Below, one piece after another: positions 27,141 to 41,011 of a stretch of DNA of 64,000 nucleotides (its first letter is position 1; the number at the start of each line of letters is the position of its first letter). The notes below the pieces were generated by a model. That model made no database searches. It had not been told where the DNA came from and saw only the letters and a program-made list of their open reading frames with translations. The stretch spans positions 1 through 64,000 of the forward strand of contig JAOPYH010000026.1 of assembly GCA_025964715.1 (NCBI GenBank). Reading direction: 5' to 3'. The stretch comes from Streptosporangiaceae bacterium (GTDB lineage: Bacteria; Actinomycetota; Actinomycetes; Streptosporangiales; Streptosporangiaceae). Position numbers and translations under genes: made by a program.

Positions 27141-27797
27141 TCACTTGGCCAGTGGCAGTGGCGAGCCCATGATCGCGTAGGGCTGACCGCCGCCGGGGAA
27201 GGCGAAGTCCCGCAGCAGGTCGGTCATGCCCACGGAGGAGTAGAGCCGCCGGGCCGGAGAGCCGGCCCGATCGAGCGTGGACAGCACGACCGTACGCTCG
27301 TCCCGATCGGCGCACAGGGCCGCCAGGAGCCGGCGCCCCAGTCCGTGCCCCTGATAGGCCGGATGCACATGGAGCTCGGCGACCTCGAACGCGTCGTCCA
27401 TCCAGCTCTTGGCGTGGGGCTTGCCCGCGGCGTCGGCCAGAGCCTCGCGCACGACGTCGTGCCACCACTGGCCGGGCAGACCGCGGAAGCCGTAGGCGAA
27501 CCCCGCAACGTCGGCCACGGACGGGGGGAGCCCCGCGGGCCGTGGCAGCCGCAGAGATACGCGGCGCCGCTCGAACACGAACGCCCGGAAGGCCGGATAG
27601 GCGGCATGCCGCTCCATGATCGTACGGCGGCCTGGGATCTGCTCGCGGGGTGGATTCATGGCGGCGGCGTAGACGTCCAGCAGCGAGCCGAGGCGTTTGA
27701 CGAACTCCCGCTGATCCAGCTCACGCAGGTTCGGCTCTCTCACCGCCCCGAGCATAATCGCCATGGCCTCACCCGAGGCCGCCCCGAACGGTCTCAT
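27141..27797 (-). CDS. GNAT family N-acetyltransferase
   Basis: FEVAELHVHPAYQGHGLGRRLLAALCADRDERTVVLSTLDRAGSPARRLYSSVGM. Confidence 0.85.
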   Translation of the reverse strand: MRPFGAASGEAMAIMLGAVREPNLRELDQREFVKRLGSLLDVYAAAMNPPREQIPGRRTIMERHAAYPAFRAFVFERRRVSLRLPRPAGLPPSVADVAGFAYGFRGLPGQWWHDVVREALADAAGKPHAKSWMDDAFEVAELHVHPAYQGHGLGRRLLAALCADRDERTVVLSTLDRAGSPARRLYSSVGMTDLLRDFAFPGGGQPYAIMGSPLPLAK

Positions 27798-28132
27798 GTC
27801 GCCGTGACCAGGACGCGGTCGGTCGCCGTCAGGGTGTTGTAGAGGTCCCAGAGGATGCGGTCGGCGGCCTTGCCCAGCGTCTGCCGGCCGTCGGCCAGCC
27901 GGCCGCCCCACTGCCGTGCCTCGGGACCCAGCCACGCATCCGTGCCCTGCAGGGTCCGCACCGGTGCGTCGAGGGCCCGGCGGAGCCCGTCGATGCTGCC
28001 GTAGGCGTCCCGATAGGCCTGGTAGAGCTGCTCGTACGCGGGGTTGGGCCGCTGGCCCGGCGGGAGCCGCGCCGCGGCGGCACGCTCGAACGGCGGTGGG
28101 ATCGATCCCGGCGGTGGGGGAGCGGCGGCCAT
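27794..28132 (-). CDS. Small helical protein of unknown function, coupled to upstream and downstream genes
   Basis: MAAAPPPPGSIPPPFERAAAARLPPGQRPNPAYEQLYQAYRDAYGSIDGLRRALDAP...; overlaps both neighbours by 1-4 nt. Confidence 0.6.
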   Translation of the reverse strand: MAAAPPPPGSIPPPFERAAAARLPPGQRPNPAYEQLYQAYRDAYGSIDGLRRALDAPVRTLQGTDAWLGPEARQWGGRLADGRQTLGKAADRILWDLYNTLTATDRVLVTAT

Positions 28133-29031
28133 CACGGCTCCCTCGGGATCGACCGCAGCCGATCGAGCGCACGGTCGGTCCGCTCGCTCAGGTCGGCGGC
28201 GTCGAGGAGACGGACGACCGCGGCGCGGTGGCCGTTGTGGTCGGCACGGGCCAGCACGTCCCGTAGCCACCGCTCGCTCATGCCGACATGGTGATCGGCG
28301 GTCCCGAGGGAGTCCTCGATCGCCTTGAGGTGGGCGCCCCCACCCGCGTGCTCACGAGCCGCGGCGGCCACCAGGTCCGCGGTCCCCGCCGGGCCGAGGC
28401 GTTCATAGAAGCCGGTGGTGTAGTCCGGGTCGCCGGCGTCGGCCGCGAGCCGCCGCCAGACCCGCTCGGGGACGGGGGTCCGGTCCTTGGCCGCGAGCGA
28501 CAACGCGGCGACGTCGGTCCTCGCCGCCTTGGCCGCGGCCTGCTCGGTGGGGTAGTTGCCCAGCTCCTTGCCGGCGCCCGCGGGGGTGGTCCGCGAAGGT
28601 CTCGGCGTGCCCGGCTCGCCGGGTCGGCCGCCCGTGCGGGGACCGCCACCGGGTGCGGGTCCACGGCGGGTGCCGGGTCCACCGGCCACCGAGCCGCCGG
28701 CCGGACCATGCCGGCCGCCGGACCCGCGCATCCGCGGCGGTACGGCCGGGGGCCGCACACCGCCGGCACGGTCAGGATGAGTGATCGCGTAGTTTCGCCG
28801 CCGCGCCAGCATGCCGACCTGCGCGGAGGCCCACTCTTCGGTCTGTGCGGCCTGGCGGTATCCGCCCGTAGGAACCCCTGGCGGTGGCCGATGCGTGTTC
28901 AGCCACGCCGTGATCGCGGCGCCGGCGTCCCTGACCTGCGTGATGAGCTGGCCAAGTGCGTCCGGATCGATGCCCCGGAAGTCCGGATCGCGCCCAGCCG
29001 CGGCCCGCATGCCGCCGTTGTTCCCGCCCAT
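28132..29031 (-). CDS. WXG100-like / DUF6571-like protein with Pro-Gly linker and C-terminal helical domain
   Basis: GIDPDALGQLITQVRDAGAAITAWLNTHRPPPGVPTGGYRQAAQTEEWASAQVGMLARRRNYA ... PG-rich linker ... DPDYTTGFYERLGPAGTADLVAAAAREHAGG... Confidence 0.6.
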   Translation of the reverse strand: MGGNNGGMRAAAGRDPDFRGIDPDALGQLITQVRDAGAAITAWLNTHRPPPGVPTGGYRQAAQTEEWASAQVGMLARRRNYAITHPDRAGGVRPPAVPPRMRGSGGRHGPAGGSVAGGPGTRRGPAPGGGPRTGGRPGEPGTPRPSRTTPAGAGKELGNYPTEQAAAKAARTDVAALSLAAKDRTPVPERVWRRLAADAGDPDYTTGFYERLGPAGTADLVAAAAREHAGGGAHLKAIEDSLGTADHHVGMSERWLRDVLARADHNGHRAAVVRLLDAADLSERTDRALDRLRSIPREP

Positions 29032-29204
29032 CGGTGCTCCGGAGGGTCGCTTGACGGGGTTCGTGACGCCTTGGCAACAGGGATGGTTCCCCTGAAGCAC
29101 GTGTGTATCACGCGTCCTCTGCGCCTGTCACGGGCGATCGCGTTTCGCACAAGGTCGCAGGTGTGTCCGTTATCGGCCACCGTGATCTGGGGCGTGCCCC
29201 GGGC

Positions 29205-29672
29205 TCAGTCGCCCACGTCCGCCGGGCTCCCGCCGGTGAGGCGCAGCAGCTCGGCATAGGACGTCGGGAAGACGGTGTGCGGGTGACCGGCGGCAGCCCA
29301 GACCACTTCGTACTCGTCGAGCCAGGTGTCAACGAGGGCAGGGACGGGCCGCGGGTGCCCGATCGGCGCGACGCCCCCGATCGGCTGCCCGGTGGCCTCT
29401 CGTACGAACTCCGGGGTGGCTCGCGTGACCTTCCGGGCGTTCACCAGCCGCGCCGCCTTGGCGGTGTCGACCCGGTGGGCGCCACTCGTGAGCACGAGCA
29501 GCGGGGAACCGTCGGCCGAGAAGATCAGGCTGTTGGCGATCGCGCCCACCTCGCAGCCGAGCTGAGCCGCCGCGGCGACGGCCGTCGGGGCCGATTCGGG
29601 CAGTTCCACGATCTCGCCGGTCGCGCCGTGTTCCCGCAGGTAGGCGGCTACACGTACGGCGTTTGCATGCAT
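29205..29672 (-). CDS. YbaK/EbsC family (aminoacyl-tRNA deacylase)
   Basis: GAIANSLIFSADGSPLLVLTSGAHRVDTAKAARLVNARKVTRATPEFVREATGQPIGGVAPIGHPRPVPALVD. Confidence 0.92.
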   Translation of the reverse strand: MHANAVRVAAYLREHGATGEIVELPESAPTAVAAAAQLGCEVGAIANSLIFSADGSPLLVLTSGAHRVDTAKAARLVNARKVTRATPEFVREATGQPIGGVAPIGHPRPVPALVDTWLDEYEVVWAAAGHPHTVFPTSYAELLRLTGGSPADVGD

Positions 29673-29765
29673 CAAGGCACCTTAAAGTGGGGCAAAATCC
29701 GGCAAACGCCTCGGGACGGCGTACGTCGGACGGACGCCCCTGCACCTGCACGGGCGCGCGAAAGG

Positions 29766-30560
29766 ATGGCGATGAGCATACGGGTAAAGGTCGCGAAGGT
29801 TCTGGTCGCCGGCGGCGCTGTCTTAGTGGCCGCCGCTGCGCAGGCCGGTATGGCCGAGCACCTGGGGCAGTCCGCCTCGGCCGCGGTCACCTCACCGCGT
29901 GCGGCCTCGGCGACCGTCCCAGCGACCGGGACACAGCCGCGGACGCTGCGGTTCGGTGACTCGAACGCGGACGTGACAAAGCTGCAGGAGCGGCTGCGAG
30001 CCCTGCACTACGATCCGGGCACGGTCAACGGCCGGTACGGGCAGCCGACCCAGCTCGCGCTGTTCGCGTTCGAGAAGGTCAACCGGCTCAGCCTCAACGG
30101 CACGGTGGGCGACACGGTCTGGAAGGCGCTGGACGCCCCCCGGAGCCCACAGCCCCTCGTTCGCGGTGGTGAAAAGGAACGCGTCGAGATCGACCTGAGC
30201 AGGCAGCTGCTCTACGTCTACCGCGGGGGCAAGATCGTGCTTATCTCGCACATCTCCTCGGGTGGCGACTACCGCTTCTGCACCACGGACCCGGGTGCCA
30301 AGACGCCGCGCTGCCGTCGCTCGGTCACCCCGACCGGTGACTATCTGACCGGCCGTCGGGTCGGTGACTGGGACAAGGGGCCGCTCGGCAGCCTGTACAA
30401 GCCGGTGTACTTCAACGGCGGGATCGCCGTGCACGGGTTGCCCTCGGTGCCGCTGACGCCGGTCTCCCACGGCTGCGTGCGGGTGCCGATGCACACCGCC
30501 GACCTTTTCCAGCAGCTCGTCGGGACGGGTGTCGCCGTCCACGTGCGTCGTACCGCCTGA
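29766..30560 (+). CDS. L,D-transpeptidase with peptidoglycan-binding domain, secreted
   Basis: N-terminal signal; LRFGDSNADVTKLQERLRALHYDPGTVNGRYG PG-binding; AVHGLPSVPLTPVSHGCVRVPMHTADLF YkuD catalytic motif. Confidence 0.94.
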   Translation: MAMSIRVKVAKVLVAGGAVLVAAAAQAGMAEHLGQSASAAVTSPRAASATVPATGTQPRTLRFGDSNADVTKLQERLRALHYDPGTVNGRYGQPTQLALFAFEKVNRLSLNGTVGDTVWKALDAPRSPQPLVRGGEKERVEIDLSRQLLYVYRGGKIVLISHISSGGDYRFCTTDPGAKTPRCRRSVTPTGDYLTGRRVGDWDKGPLGSLYKPVYFNGGIAVHGLPSVPLTPVSHGCVRVPMHTADLFQQLVGTGVAVHVRRTA

Positions 30561-30626
30561 CCCTGCCCATCGCCGACCCCCTGCCGGGGGCCAGGTGCGG
30601 GGCCTTGGGCCCAGGGCGGCACAGGG

Positions 30627-30659
30627 CCGCTCCCGTCCGAAACGGCCGGGAGCGGTTTT
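30627..30659 (+). terminator. Rho-independent terminator after the L,D-transpeptidase
   Basis: ccgctcccg-tccgaaacggc-cgggagcgg followed by tttt. Confidence 0.75.
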
Positions 30660-30961
30660 GTCGTACCCGGCTGTTCTACTGTGGGTGTGCCGGTGACCTG
30701 GTCCGATCTGGTCGGATCCGGGACGCCGCGAGACATGGTTCGAACGTATTGACGAATCGCGGGCAGCGCGATTTACTGAACACGCGTCGAACTGTTGTTC
30801 GAGGTGGTACGGGACTCGCGGACCGTGCCCGGAGGGCCGGGCGGAGTGAGGGGAAGCTCTTCGCCCGGCCTCCCCGAGGCGGACCGCGGATCGCGTACCG
30901 AGGCGGGGCCCGCCGTGTCATAGGGACACTGAGGGCGCCGCCGGCCGGAAGGAGGCCTTCA

Positions 30962-31414
30962 ATGTCCGCATCGAGCACCGTGCGACGGCTCCCGACCCGC
31001 CGGGTCGCCCAGTCCGCTCTGACGCAGCTCCGGTCATCGAGGCAGGGACTGGCGGACGCGGCCGAGGCGACGTCGGCTCATGTCCGTTATGTCTGTGCAC
31101 ACCTCGCGGCGCTGCGCGCGGCGGCCGCCGTTCTGACCACCAGGGAGCCAATGGACGCCCGTCGCCGGAGCCGTCCGCGGAGCGTGTGGGTGCTCCTTCC
31201 GGAGGCGGACCCGGCGCTGAGCGAGTGGGCCGCCTTCTTCGCCGCCGGCGCCGACAAGCGGGCCGCCGCGGAGGCCGGCCTGCCGCGTGCGGTGACGATG
31301 CGCGAGGCCAACGAGCTCATGCACGACGCCGAGATCTTCGTGTCCCTGGTCGAGGAGACCCTGGGCATTCCAACCCAGCCGACTCTGCCCCTCGCCGATT
31401 CGAGGGCGAGCTGA
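30962..31414 (+). CDS. SAV_6107-like HEPN domain-containing protein
   Basis: SALTQLRSSRQGLADAAEATSAHVRYVCAHLAALRAAAAVLTTREP...SVWVLLPEADPALSEWAAFFAAGADKRAAAEAG. Confidence 0.75.
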   Translation: MSASSTVRRLPTRRVAQSALTQLRSSRQGLADAAEATSAHVRYVCAHLAALRAAAAVLTTREPMDARRRSRPRSVWVLLPEADPALSEWAAFFAAGADKRAAAEAGLPRAVTMREANELMHDAEIFVSLVEETLGIPTQPTLPLADSRAS

Positions 31415-31465
31415 ATCTCGGGTCGCGCGGTGGTCCGTTTTGATCACGATGTGGTGATCACTTTA

Positions 31466-31540
31466 ATGATCTTCTGGCAGGTGCGTCCTGCCTTCGCATC
31501 TGGCCGTCGCATCTGGCCGCCGCACCTGTCAGAAGATCAT
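31466..31540. repeat. Compound hairpin: 20-bp inverted repeat enclosing a tandem 13-bp duplication
   Basis: Arms atgatcttctggcaggtgcg / cgcacctgtcagaagatcat (19/20 complementary); loop contains tcgcatctggccg twice (31494-31519). Confidence 0.8.
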
Positions 31541-31560
31541 CACGCGCCGTCTGCGCCTCC

Positions 31561-32055
31561 TCAGAGGGATTCGACGGCGCGGCGAGCCTCGGGGTCGAGG
31601 ATGCCCCAGCTGATCAGTTCCTCGGTCAGCTCCGCCGGTGACTTGTCATAGATCACCGCGAGCGACCGAAGGTCTTCCTGTCGAATGGACAGAACCTTTC
31701 CGTTGTAGTCTCCCCGCTGGCTTTGAATCGTCGCCGCGTAGCGGGCGAGAGGACCGGCCTTGTCCTTCGGAAGCTGTTGCAGTCGCTCGAGATCGATGAC
31801 GAGTTTCGGTGTCGGGCCGAGCGGGCTCGGCGCGGCTCCGCCGGGCAGCAACTCGGATACCGGCACGCCGTAGAACTCGGCGAGCTCGGCCAGCTTCTGA
31901 ACGGTGACGGCGCGGTCGCCCCGCTCGTACGAACCCACGACGACTGCCTTCCAGCGGCCACGGGACTTCTCTTCCACACCGTGCAGGGACAGCCCCTGCT
32001 GAGTGCGAATGGCGCGAAGCCTCGCGCCGAGAGCCTTTGCGTATTCAGACGGCAT
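31561..32055 (-). CDS. bldD: BldD developmental regulator (XRE HTH + c-di-GMP-binding CTD)
   Basis: MPSEYAKALGARLRAIRTQQGLSLHGVEEKSRGRWKAVVVGSYERGDRAVTVQKLAELAEFYGVPVSELLPG; CTD RGDYNGKVLSIRQED matches the RGD-X8-RQxD c-di-GMP motif; adjacent to pyrR as in Streptomyces. Confidence 0.95.
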   Translation of the reverse strand: MPSEYAKALGARLRAIRTQQGLSLHGVEEKSRGRWKAVVVGSYERGDRAVTVQKLAELAEFYGVPVSELLPGGAAPSPLGPTPKLVIDLERLQQLPKDKAGPLARYAATIQSQRGDYNGKVLSIRQEDLRSLAVIYDKSPAELTEELISWGILDPEARRAVESL

Positions 32056-32464
32056 CTTTGCGGCCCCCCAGGCTCACTTTGGCGTCGTTGTCGTCCCCAG
32101 CAAACGGATCTCGGAGTGTTCCACCACTCACGCTTCCTGGCCGACGTGCGCCTTGGGTGACAAGGGGCCGGATCTGCCTGGGGATCCATCTCCTAGGATG
32201 GTTACGGACAGTGACGGTAAAACGGGGACGCCGATAGGTCAAGCCGATTGGAAAAAAGTGATCGAACCGGTCACCTACGATCGCGGGCCTCCGGGAGGAG
32301 CGAAAGCCCCGTCCCAGCCGCCGCTGCGGGCCCTCACGGGCGCCCCGCTCCGCCCCCGCCCGCGGCCGGCGGCCACCTCATGTGTGACTGCTCTCACCTG
32401 GTAAGACACCGGTCACACCGGGTGTGGAGCAGGAGCCGGGGACTGCTACCGTGATGGGGACAAG

Positions 32465-34101
<1,637 letters not shown>

Positions 34102-34104
34102 CAG

Positions 34105-35391
34105 ATGCCGACCTACATCATCAAGGGAGCCCGGATCCTCGGCGGACGCACCGCCGACCTGCTGCTCCGCGACGGCGTCATCGCCGGCGTCGGCTCCGGC
34201 CTGGACGAGCGGGGCGCGGAGACCGTGGACGCGGACGGCCTCGTCGCGCTCCCCGGTCTGGTCGACCTGCACACCCACCTGCGCGAACCGGGCAGGGAGG
34301 ACGCCGAGACGGTGGAGACCGGCACCATGGCGGCCGCGCTCGGCGGCTACACGGCCGTGCACGCCATGGCGAACACCGAGCCGGTCGCCGACACCGCCGG
34401 CGTGGTCGAGCAGGTGTGGCGGCTGGGCCGGGAGGCCGGGCACTGCGACGTCCATCCGGTCGGCGCGGTCACCCGGGGCATCGAGGGCACGAAACTGGCC
34501 GAGCTCGGCGCGATGGCCGACTCCGCCGCCCGGGTCCGGGTCTTCTCCGACGACGGCCACTGCGTCTCGGACGCGGTGCTGATGCGCCGTGCCCTGGAGT
34601 ACGTCAAGGCCTTCGACGGGGTGGTCGCCCAGCACGCGCAGGAGCCTCGGCTCACCGAGGGCGCCCAGATGAACGAGGGCGTGATGTCGGCCCAGCTCGG
34701 CCTGCAGGGGTGGCCCGCGGTCGCCGAGGAGGCCATCATCGCGCGCGACTGCCTGCTGGCCGCACACGTCGGCTCGCGGCTGCACGTGTGCCACGTCTCC
34801 ACGGCGGGCTCGGTGGAGATCGTCCGATGGGCCAAGAGCAAGGGCTGGCAGGTCACCGCCGAGGTCACCCCGCACCACCTCCTGCTCACCGACGACCTCG
34901 CGCGGAACTACGATCCGATCTACAAGGTCAACCCGCCGCTGCGCACCGGCGAGGACGTGGAGGCACTGCGTCAGGCGGTCGCCGACGGCACGATCGACTG
35001 CATCGCGACCGACCATGCGCCGCACCCGGTGGAGGCCAAGGAGAGCGAGTGGGCGGTGGCGGCCATGGGGATGATCGGCCTGGAGACCGCGCTTTCGGTG
35101 GTGCAGGAGGCGATGGTGGACACCGGGTTGCTGGACTGGGCCGGCGTCGCCGATCGCATGTCGCACCGCCCGGCCCGCATCGGCCGCCTCGCCGGCCAGG
35201 GACAGGGCCTCACGGCCGGATCCACGGCGAACATCACGCTGTACGACCCGGCGGCGCGTGCCGCCGTCGACCCCACGGCCTTCGCCTCCAAGAGCCGCAA
35301 CAGCCCGTTCGCCGGGCTCGAGCTGCCGGGCCGCGTCGTGGCGACCTTCCTGCGCGGTCGCCCCACGGTCCTCGAGGGAAAGCTGTCGTGA
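34105..35391 (+). CDS. pyrC: Dihydroorotase
   Basis: [67 protein letters not shown]. Confidence 0.96.
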   Translation: MPTYIIKGARILGGRTADLLLRDGVIAGVGSGLDERGAETVDADGLVALPGLVDLHTHLREPGREDAETVETGTMAAALGGYTAVHAMANTEPVADTAGVVEQVWRLGREAGHCDVHPVGAVTRGIEGTKLAELGAMADSAARVRVFSDDGHCVSDAVLMRRALEYVKAFDGVVAQHAQEPRLTEGAQMNEGVMSAQLGLQGWPAVAEEAIIARDCLLAAHVGSRLHVCHVSTAGSVEIVRWAKSKGWQVTAEVTPHHLLLTDDLARNYDPIYKVNPPLRTGEDVEALRQAVADGTIDCIATDHAPHPVEAKESEWAVAAMGMIGLETALSVVQEAMVDTGLLDWAGVADRMSHRPARIGRLAGQGQGLTAGSTANITLYDPAARAAVDPTAFASKSRNSPFAGLELPGRVVATFLRGRPTVLEGKLS

Positions 35392-35471
35392 CATCTCGCC
35401 AGCCATCAAGCAATAGCGGCCGGAGCCGGACGCCCCCGTCCGGTGACGACAGAATAACAGAGAGTGATCGA

Positions 35472-36625
35472 ATGTACGAGCCACTGGACCGGCCCGCGCT
35501 ACTCGTCCTGGAGGACGGACGGGTCTTCCACGGGTCCGCCTACGGCGCCGAGGGCGAGACCTTCGGCGAGATGGTGTTCAACACCGGCATGACGGGCTAC
35601 CAGGAGACCCTGACCGACCCGTCGTACCGCGGACAGATCGTCGCCATGACGGCCCCCCACATCGGCAACACCGGCGTCAACGACGAGGACCCGGAATCCG
35701 GCCGGATCCAGGTGGCCGGCTATGTCGTCCGGGAACCGGCCCGCGCCGTCTCGAACTGGCGGTCGCGCGGGTCGCTCGAGGACGAGCTGAGGGCCTACGG
35801 CGTGGTCGGGATCGCGATGCCCGGCACCCGTGCGCTGACCAGGCACCTGCGCGACCGGGGCGCCATGCGCGGCGCGATCTTCAGCGGCGCGGACGCCGTG
35901 GCGGCCGACGAGCGCGAGCTGGTGGCCCGGGTCCTGGACAGCCCTTCCATGGAGGGCGCCGACCTGGCCCGTACGGTGGGCACGGCCGAGCCGTACGTCG
36001 TCGCGTCCGTCGGGCCGACGCGGTTTCGCGTGGCGGCCGTGGACCTCGGCATCAAGGCGATGACCCCGCGCCAGATGGCGGAGCGCGGGTGCGAGGTCCA
36101 TGTGCTCCCCGCGACGAGCACCGCCGAGGAGATCCTGGCCCGCGAGCCGGACGGCGTGTTCTTCAGCAACGGACCGGGTGACCCCGCCGCGTCCGGCTAT
36201 GCGGTCGAGTGCATGCGTGGCGTGCTCGACGCCGGCGTTCCGGTCTTCGGCATCTGCATGGGCAACCAGATCCTCGGCCGCGCTCTCGGCCTCGGCACCT
36301 ACAAGCTGCGGTTCGGGCACCGCGGCGTGAACCAGCCGGTGAAGGACCGCGGCACCGGTCAGGTGCACATCACCAGCCACAACCACGGGTTCGCTGTCGA
36401 CGCGCCCGTGGACGGCCCCTTCGACACCCCGTACGGGCGGGCTGAGGTGAGCCACGTGTGCCTCAACGACGGTGTCGTGGAGGGACTGCGGATGCTCGAC
36501 CACCCGGCGTTCAGCGTCCAGTACCACCCCGAGGCGGCCCCCGGCCCGCACGACGCGACAGGGCTGTTCGACCGCTTCTGCGAACTGATGGAGCGACCCA
36601 CCGTGACGACCAGCAGGAGCGCCTG

Positions 36626-36626
<1 letters not shown>
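35472..36626 (+). CDS. carA: Carbamoyl-phosphate synthase small subunit
   Basis: [71 protein letters not shown]. Confidence 0.96.
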
Positions 36627-39949
<3,323 letters not shown>

Positions 39950-40108
39950 ACGCGCGGCACCGGTGACGGGCCGGGCACGGGAGTGACAGGCGGCGGCCGC
40001 GGACCGGCCCCGGCGGAGGGAGATGTGTGCGAGCGGGTTGCACCGAGGGCGAGCGGCTGAGGGGGCCGGCGGAGGCGCGAAGCGCCCGGTCGGCCGGCGG
40101 GAGACGCG

Positions 40109-41011
40109 GTGAGTGACATACCCGTGCAGGCATCCGGCACGGTGCTCACGGTCCGTAAGGTCGGGGCCTTCCACGCGATGACGCTCGTGGCCCCGGCCGT
40201 CGCCGAGCGCTTCCGGCCGGGCCAGTTCGTCGCCCTCGCCGTCGGCGGGGATCACACGAACAGGCTGCGGCGCCGGTGCTTCGCGGTCTATGAGGTGAAG
40301 TCCGACTACGGCGGCTCGGTGGAGTTCGTCTTCGCCGACCGTGATCCCGGTACGCGATGGCTGACGGGGCGCCGGGCCCGGGACTCCGTCGACGTCATCG
40401 GCCCGCTCGGCAGGCCGTTCCCGCTGCCGCGCGATCCCGTGCGCTGTCTCCTGGTCGCCGGCGGGCACGGCGGCGCCGCACTGTTCTCCCTGGCCGACGC
40501 CCTACGGCGACGTGGCTGCCAGGTCCACTTCGTGCTGGGCGGGCCCGACGCGGCGCATGTCTTCGGGGCCCGGTCGGCCGAGCGGGTGGGTGACTCCGCC
40601 ACCGTCACGACCGAGGACGGTTCGCGCGGGACGACCGGCTCGGTGGGGGATGTGCTGCCGCAGGTCATCGAGCGGACCGGCGCCGACGTCGTCTACGCCT
40701 GCGGGCCCACCGAGATGCTGCGGTCGGTCAGCTCGATCGCGACCTCCTATGGCATCCCGTCACAGGTCTCGGTCGAGGAGTTCCTCCAGCAGACCGGGGC
40801 CTGCGGCGTCGGACTGTGCATGACCTGCGTGCTGCCGGTCGTGGGTGACGACGGCGTCACGCGCATGGCGCGCGCCTGTGCCGACGGGCCCGTGCTCCGC
40901 GGGGAGCGGGTCCGGTGGAGCGACCTCGGCACGATCCCGCTCGACGCGCTCGGGGCCCCGCGGGCCATGCACCTGTCCGAGGGACCGCGGGCGATCGGAG
41001 GGGCGCGGTGA
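40109..41011 (+). CDS. pyrK: Dihydroorotate dehydrogenase electron transfer subunit (PyrK-type)
   Basis: FRPGQFVALAVGGDHTNRLRRRCFAVYEV; GGHGGAALFSLADAL; CGPTEMLRSV; QQTGACGVGLCMTCVLPV [2Fe-2S] cysteines. Confidence 0.9.
   Translation: MSDIPVQASGTVLTVRKVGAFHAMTLVAPAVAERFRPGQFVALAVGGDHTNRLRRRCFAVYEVKSDYGGSVEFVFADRDPGTRWLTGRRARDSVDVIGPLGRPFPLPRDPVRCLLVAGGHGGAALFSLADALRRRGCQVHFVLGGPDAAHVFGARSAERVGDSATVTTEDGSRGTTGSVGDVLPQVIERTGADVVYACGPTEMLRSVSSIATSYGIPSQVSVEEFLQQTGACGVGLCMTCVLPVVGDDGVTRMARACADGPVLRGERVRWSDLGTIPLDALGAPRAMHLSEGPRAIGGAR

Noticed and set aside
28620-28700. Gly/Pro/Arg-rich repetitive stretch that could be taken for a DNA repeat
   Set aside because: It encodes the low-complexity linker of the WXG-like protein; no exact regular repeat unit with spacers.
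31494-31519. Two tandem 13-bp repeats considered as the start of a CRISPR array
   Set aside because: Only two directly abutting units, no spacers, no cas genes.
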